Below are positions 14,448 to 17,693 of a DNA stretch of 17,693 bases, piece after piece; position 1 is the stretch's first letter, and the number at the start of each line of letters is the position of its first letter. The translations under genes were made by a program, and so were the position numbers. The notes beneath the pieces were generated by a model. That model saw only the letters and a program-made list of their open reading frames with translations, did not search any database and was not told the origin of the DNA. The stretch comes from Brumimicrobium sp033722555 (GTDB taxonomy: Bacteria > Bacteroidota > Bacteroidia > Flavobacteriales_D > Crocinitomicaceae): the NCBI GenBank assembly GCA_033722555.1, contig JAWVYS010000056.1:1-17693 (forward strand), written 5' to 3'.

Positions 14448-15653
14448 TAAAAGTTCAATTTCTTTGTAACGAAGATCGAAAACCTTACCAAGAATTTCGC
14501 TGGTCAGTGTACCCTTATACATATAAACACCACTTCTGAAACCGTGGTCATTTTTTATAAGTTCCTTGCATCCGCCGTATTCGCCCATTTGTAAAAGAAT
14601 CGGAGAAAAAATATTGGAAATGGCAAAAGAGGCCGTGCGGGAGACACGGGATGCAATATTCGGAACACAATAATGAGTAACCCCAAACTTATCAAAGGTT
14701 GGAGATTCATGGTTGGTCACCTCCGAAGTTTCGAAGCAGCCGCCCTGATCGATGCTCACATCGATAATTACCGCACCCTGTTTCATGTTCGCTACCATGT
14801 CCTCTGATACTATGCACGGAGTTCTTCCAAACGGAGATCGCACAGCTCCAATTACCACATCTGCCCGCATCAATGCTTTTGACAAAACTTTCGGTTGAAT
14901 AATGGAGGTATACATCCTTGTTCCGATGGAACTCTGCAAACGACGAAGTTTACTCAATGAATTATCGAAAACTTTAACAGAGCTACCCAGTCCAAGAGCT
15001 GCCCTTGTTGCATATTCACCCACTGTTCCGGCTCCCAGAACAACCACCTCGGTAGGTTGAACCCCCGCAATTCCTCCCAACATAACACCCTTTCCGGCGT
15101 TAAAGGAACTGAGAAGCTCTGCTGCGATTAACAAGGAAGTGTTCCCCGCAATCTCTCCCATGGCCCTAACCACCGGATAGTGCCCCTGATTATCGCGAAT
15201 ATAATCCCAGGCAATGGCCGTAACTTTTTTGTTCATCAGCTGCTGCAGGATCTTTTTCGGCTGCATGGTGATCTGCAAGGCAGATATGAGCGTCTGACCC
15301 GAAGTCATCATTTCTACTTCCTCCTCTATCGGTGGAGAAACTTTAAAAACAATATCACACTGAAAAACTTCCTTTCTATCATATACTATCTGAGCACCTG
15401 CTTCACTATAATCTTTATCCGAAAACTTTGCATTTTCTCCGGCTTTGGTTTCAACCTTGATTTCATGACCATTTGCAACAAGCAGAGACACTGCTTCAGG
15501 AACCAGAGCTACCCTTCTTTCCTGAAAAGAACTCTCTCTTGGAACACCTATATTCAGTCTTCCTTTTTTTCGGGCTATTTCGAGCATCTCCTCCTGAGGA
15601 ATGAGATGACCTTCTTTCATCAGGCTTTTAATAATCTCCGGATCTGTAATCAT
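14433..15653 (-). CDS. ald: Alanine dehydrogenase/PNT family protein
   Basis: Members of this family carry NAD-linked interconversion of alanine with pyruvate and ammonia, or are halves of transhydrogenase. The 406 residues exceed the usual 370 by an N-terminal extension of about 32 (MITDPEIIKSLMKEG...); the core begins LNIGVPRES. Visible marks: Arg47 (ERRVALVP) and Lys104 (VFKVSPP) for the carboxylate, the Rossmann loop VVLGAGTVGEYA (204-215) with Asp230 at the end of the next strand, Asp302 in DVSIDQGGCFETS, and HYCVPNIASRVSRTASFAISN (split: HYCVPNIASRV then SRTASFAISN). The catalytic His of typical Ald (LFTFLHLA) is replaced by Gln127 (LISALQITM). The form looks widespread in Bacteroidota, so it is not a broken gene, but its reaction should be treated as open. 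Its ATG overlaps the tsaE stop by 4 bases. Confidence 0.85.
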   Translation of the reverse strand: MITDPEIIKSLMKEGHLIPQEEMLEIARKKGRLNIGVPRESSFQERRVALVPEAVSLLVANGHEIKVETKAGENAKFSDKDYSEAGAQIVYDRKEVFQCDIVFKVSPPIEEEVEMMTSGQTLISALQITMQPKKILQQLMNKKVTAIAWDYIRDNQGHYPVVRAMGEIAGNTSLLIAAELLSSFNAGKGVMLGGIAGVQPTEVVVLGAGTVGEYATRAALGLGSSVKVFDNSLSKLRRLQSSIGTRMYTSIIQPKVLSKALMRADVVIGAVRSPFGRTPCIVSEDMVANMKQGAVIIDVSIDQGGCFETSEVTNHESPTFDKFGVTHYCVPNIASRVSRTASFAISNIFSPILLQMGEYGGCKELIKNDHGFRSGVYMYKGTLTSEILGKVFDLRYKEIELLLMGM

Positions 15654-16066
15654 AGTGTTACCTCAATAGTACGTGTATCGTGTTCATCCTTGGTTATAGA
15701 TACCCATACGCAATTATCAGGTAAAAGGTTATGAATATTTTCAGCCCATTCCAAAAAAACATAATCCTCCCCATAGAGGTATTCTTCCAAACCGATATCA
15801 TAAGCTTCCTCGTCGCTAGCTATTCGGTAAAGGTCGAAATGATAAACCATTCCATAAACCGGACTTTCATATTCATTCAGATAACCATAAGTCGGAGAAC
15901 TCACCTCATCGGTAATACCCATTGCACGTGCGAGATAAGAGATGAAAGTTGTTTTACCCGATCCCATCTCACCACGAAAAGCAAAAATCCTATGACCGTC
16001 ATAGAGCTTAAGGAATTCGGTAGCGATTGTAATCAGATCCTTTTCAGAACGGGCTAAAAATTTCAT
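15650..16066 (-). CDS. tsaE: tRNA threonylcarbamoyladenosine biosynthesis ATPase TsaE
   Basis: Small P-loop ATPase that works with TsaB and TsaD to place t6A at position 37 of tRNAs reading ANN codons. In its 138 residues can be seen the Walker A motif FRGEMGSGKTT (30-40, Lys38/Thr39), the switch-like segment SSPTYGYLNEY (56-66), HFDLYRI (76-82, Asp78) and the C-terminal FLEWAENI (104-111) that follows the Walker B strand. Size and motif order are standard. It begins 20 bases after porX and overlaps the Ald-family gene by ATGA, which points to joint translation. Neither tsaB nor tsaD is in this window. Confidence 0.96.
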   Translation of the reverse strand: MKFLARSEKDLITIATEFLKLYDGHRIFAFRGEMGSGKTTFISYLARAMGITDEVSSPTYGYLNEYESPVYGMVYHFDLYRIASDEEAYDIGLEEYLYGEDYVFLEWAENIHNLLPDNCVWVSITKDEHDTRTIEVTL

Positions 16067-16086
16067 CTTTCTCTATTTTTCACCGC

Positions 16087-17628
16087 TTATTTAGCAGACA
16101 TTTCGACATAAGGGATAAGTATCTCCTCCAAGGATATTCCCCCGTGCTGGAAGGTATCTTTGAAATGATTCACATAATGATTGTAGTTATTCGGATACAC
16201 GAAGAAATCATTGTTCCGACAGAAAACATACTGGCTTGAGAGGTTTCCCTTGGGCAGAAAAGCATCCTGAGGATTTTTTATTTCAAAAACCTTTTTCGGA
16301 TTAAAATCAAGATTCCGACCTGCTTTATATCTCAGATTGGTATTCAATGATTTAGGTCCAACTATTTTAACGGGTTCATTAACTCTAACAGTGCCATGAT
16401 CCGTGGTTAGAATTACCTTTCCTCCGCTCTGGGATATCTTCTTAAAAATATCCTGTAAAGGAGAATGCTCAAACCAGCTCTCCGTCAATGAACGATAGGC
16501 AGCCTCGTCATCCGCAAGTTCTCGGATTACCTTCATGTCAGTCTTGGCATGAGAAAGCATATCTACAAAATTGTAAACAATAACATTCAAATCATTATTC
16601 TTTACATGATTGAAATTATCGCTGAGTTTTTTACCTGCATCAAGATTGGTGATTTTGTGGTACCCGAGTTTTAAATTGCGACCCAGTCTTTCAAGCTGCT
16701 TCTGAAGTAATTCTTTTTCAAAATTATTCTTTCCACCTTCTTCTTCATCGTCTACCCAGTAATCCGGATATTTTTTCGCTATTTCGGAAGGGAGCAAACC
16801 TGCAAACAGTGCATTCCTGGCAAACTGGGTGGCAGTCGGAAGTATAGAAAATATCACACTTTCTTCATCGAAATTGAAGTATTTTCTCAAAGCAGGTCTC
16901 AGCATCTGATACTGATCATAGCGCAAGTTATCCACAACGATGAGAAAGAGTGGTTCGTCCAGTTTCGGATTTATCTTATCCTTGAACAATGTGTGAAGCA
17001 TCTGTGGCCGCTCATCTACCCCATTGATCCAGTTGAGATAATTTTCTTCGATAAATCTGGAAAACTGGCTATTTGCTTCTTTCAACTGCATTTGAAGAAC
17101 CTCCTGCATTCCCTGATCTTCGAGTTCTGAAAATTCAATATCCCAATAAACGAGTTTTTTATATATAGCCACCCATTCTTTGGCATTCAGACGCTCGGAA
17201 ATCTCCATTCCGATTTGTCTAAATTCGCGCTGATAGTTGGTGTTGGTCTTTTCAGATACAAGTTTACTCTGTTCGAGATTTTTTTTCAGACTCAATAAGA
17301 TCTGGTTCGGATTCACAGGTTTAATGAGGTAATCAGCAATTTTACCTCCGATTGCTTCTTCCATAATACTTTCCTCCTCGCTTTTAGTAATCATTACGAC
17401 AGGAACCAACGGACGAATAGCTTTGATCCTACTCAATGCATCCAGTCCTGATATACCCGGCATATTCTCATCGAGAAAAATAATATCAAAGGCCGTTTCT
17501 TCGCATTTTTCTATGGCTTCACCCCCGCTGTTAACGGTGATTACCTCATAGCCTTTCTTTTCCAAGAAAATAATGTGTGGTTTTAAAAGATCTATTTCGT
17601 CGTCTGCCCAAAGAATTTTAGCCTGCAT
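16087..17628 (-). CDS. porX: PorX-type response regulator with PglZ domain
   Basis: Cytoplasmic regulator tied to type IX secretion in Bacteroidota; in Porphyromonas gingivalis it works with sensor PorY and sigma factor SigP. Residues 1-120 are a receiver domain with acidic pocket Asp9-Asp10, phospho-acceptor Asp53 (FLDENMPG), Thr81 and Lys103 (LIKPV). A helical linker spans about 125-220. Residues 225-510 form an alkaline-phosphatase-like PglZ domain: Asp233 (IVVDNLRYDQ), the nucleophile Thr in PTATQFARNA (265 or 267), Asp356 and His360 (NFVDMLSHA), Asp410-His411 (TTDHGTVRV) and His495 (FQHGGISLEE), so all expected Zn ligands are present and phosphodiesterase activity is plausible. There is no DNA-binding domain. 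It heads the set porX-tsaE-ald. The 65 bases before it to the window edge show only an imperfect -7 box (TACTTTTA). Confidence 0.94.
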   Translation of the reverse strand: MQAKILWADDEIDLLKPHIIFLEKKGYEVITVNSGGEAIEKCEETAFDIIFLDENMPGISGLDALSRIKAIRPLVPVVMITKSEEESIMEEAIGGKIADYLIKPVNPNQILLSLKKNLEQSKLVSEKTNTNYQREFRQIGMEISERLNAKEWVAIYKKLVYWDIEFSELEDQGMQEVLQMQLKEANSQFSRFIEENYLNWINGVDERPQMLHTLFKDKINPKLDEPLFLIVVDNLRYDQYQMLRPALRKYFNFDEESVIFSILPTATQFARNALFAGLLPSEIAKKYPDYWVDDEEEGGKNNFEKELLQKQLERLGRNLKLGYHKITNLDAGKKLSDNFNHVKNNDLNVIVYNFVDMLSHAKTDMKVIRELADDEAAYRSLTESWFEHSPLQDIFKKISQSGGKVILTTDHGTVRVNEPVKIVGPKSLNTNLRYKAGRNLDFNPKKVFEIKNPQDAFLPKGNLSSQYVFCRNNDFFVYPNNYNHYVNHFKDTFQHGGISLEEILIPYVEMSAK

Positions 17629-17693
17629 TGTCTGAATTATTTTAATTTTACATGGATTTTTTAAAAGTATTGATTTGCGTCCAAATCTCAGCA

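Noticed and set aside
16087..17628. PglZ domain as a sign of a BREX phage-defence locus.
   Set aside because: The domain is fused to a receiver domain in PorX order and no brxA/brxB/brxC/brxL-like or methylase gene is nearby.

Overview
The window reads as a chromosomal segment of a member of the phylum Bacteroidota, most like the Flavobacteriia. The signs are a single-chain SecDF, an S46 dipeptidyl-peptidase, the PorX response regulator/PglZ protein, promoters of the TTG-N20-TAnnTTTG kind, AT-rich intergenic DNA and starts without Shine-Dalgarno sequences. No RNA gene, insertion sequence, CRISPR array or phage gene is visible. No gene-free stretch exceeds 300 bases.

Layout. (1) Bases 1-806, plus strand: the 3' part of a membrane family-2 glycosyltransferase cut by the window edge. 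It converges on the his operon, with 6 bases between the two stop codons. (2) Bases 813-7861, minus strand: a complete, tightly packed histidine operon, hisG-hisD-hisC-hisB-hisH-hisA-hisF-hisIE. Gaps are 1-10 bases and two junctions overlap by 11 bases. Bifunctional HisB and HisIE carry two steps each. (3) Bases 7900-8012, minus strand: a compact ribosome-mediated his attenuator. A 17-residue leader peptide with four consecutive His codons precedes a terminator hairpin. An antiterminator strand lies in the last codons of the leader itself. (4) Bases 8085-11229, minus strand: secDF with its own terminator and promoter. (5) Bases 11484-13631, plus strand: a secreted S46 dipeptidyl-peptidase transcribed divergently from secDF, with its own promoter and terminator. 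(6) Bases 13685-17628, minus strand: porX, tsaE, an alanine-dehydrogenase-family gene and a gene for a membrane-anchored protein of unknown function. The first three look like one transcription unit; the last may also have its own promoter.

How the parts fit. The his genes cover every step from PRPP and ATP to histidine except the HisN-type function, which the N-terminal HAD domain of HisB supplies. The leader senses charged tRNA-His. SecDF drives late steps of Sec export, which the S46 peptidase (signal peptide, Ser protease triad) would use to reach the periplasm. PorX is the cytoplasmic regulator tied to type IX secretion in this phylum.

The strongest signal beyond routine annotation is the his attenuator, too short to be found as an ordinary gene. 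The antiterminator strand ends in the leader's stop codon, so a ribosome finishing the leader would itself mask it. Secondary points are the Ald-family protein lacking the usual catalytic His, the HisB phosphatase domain lacking the Cys/His zinc loop, and the acidic insert in SecDF.
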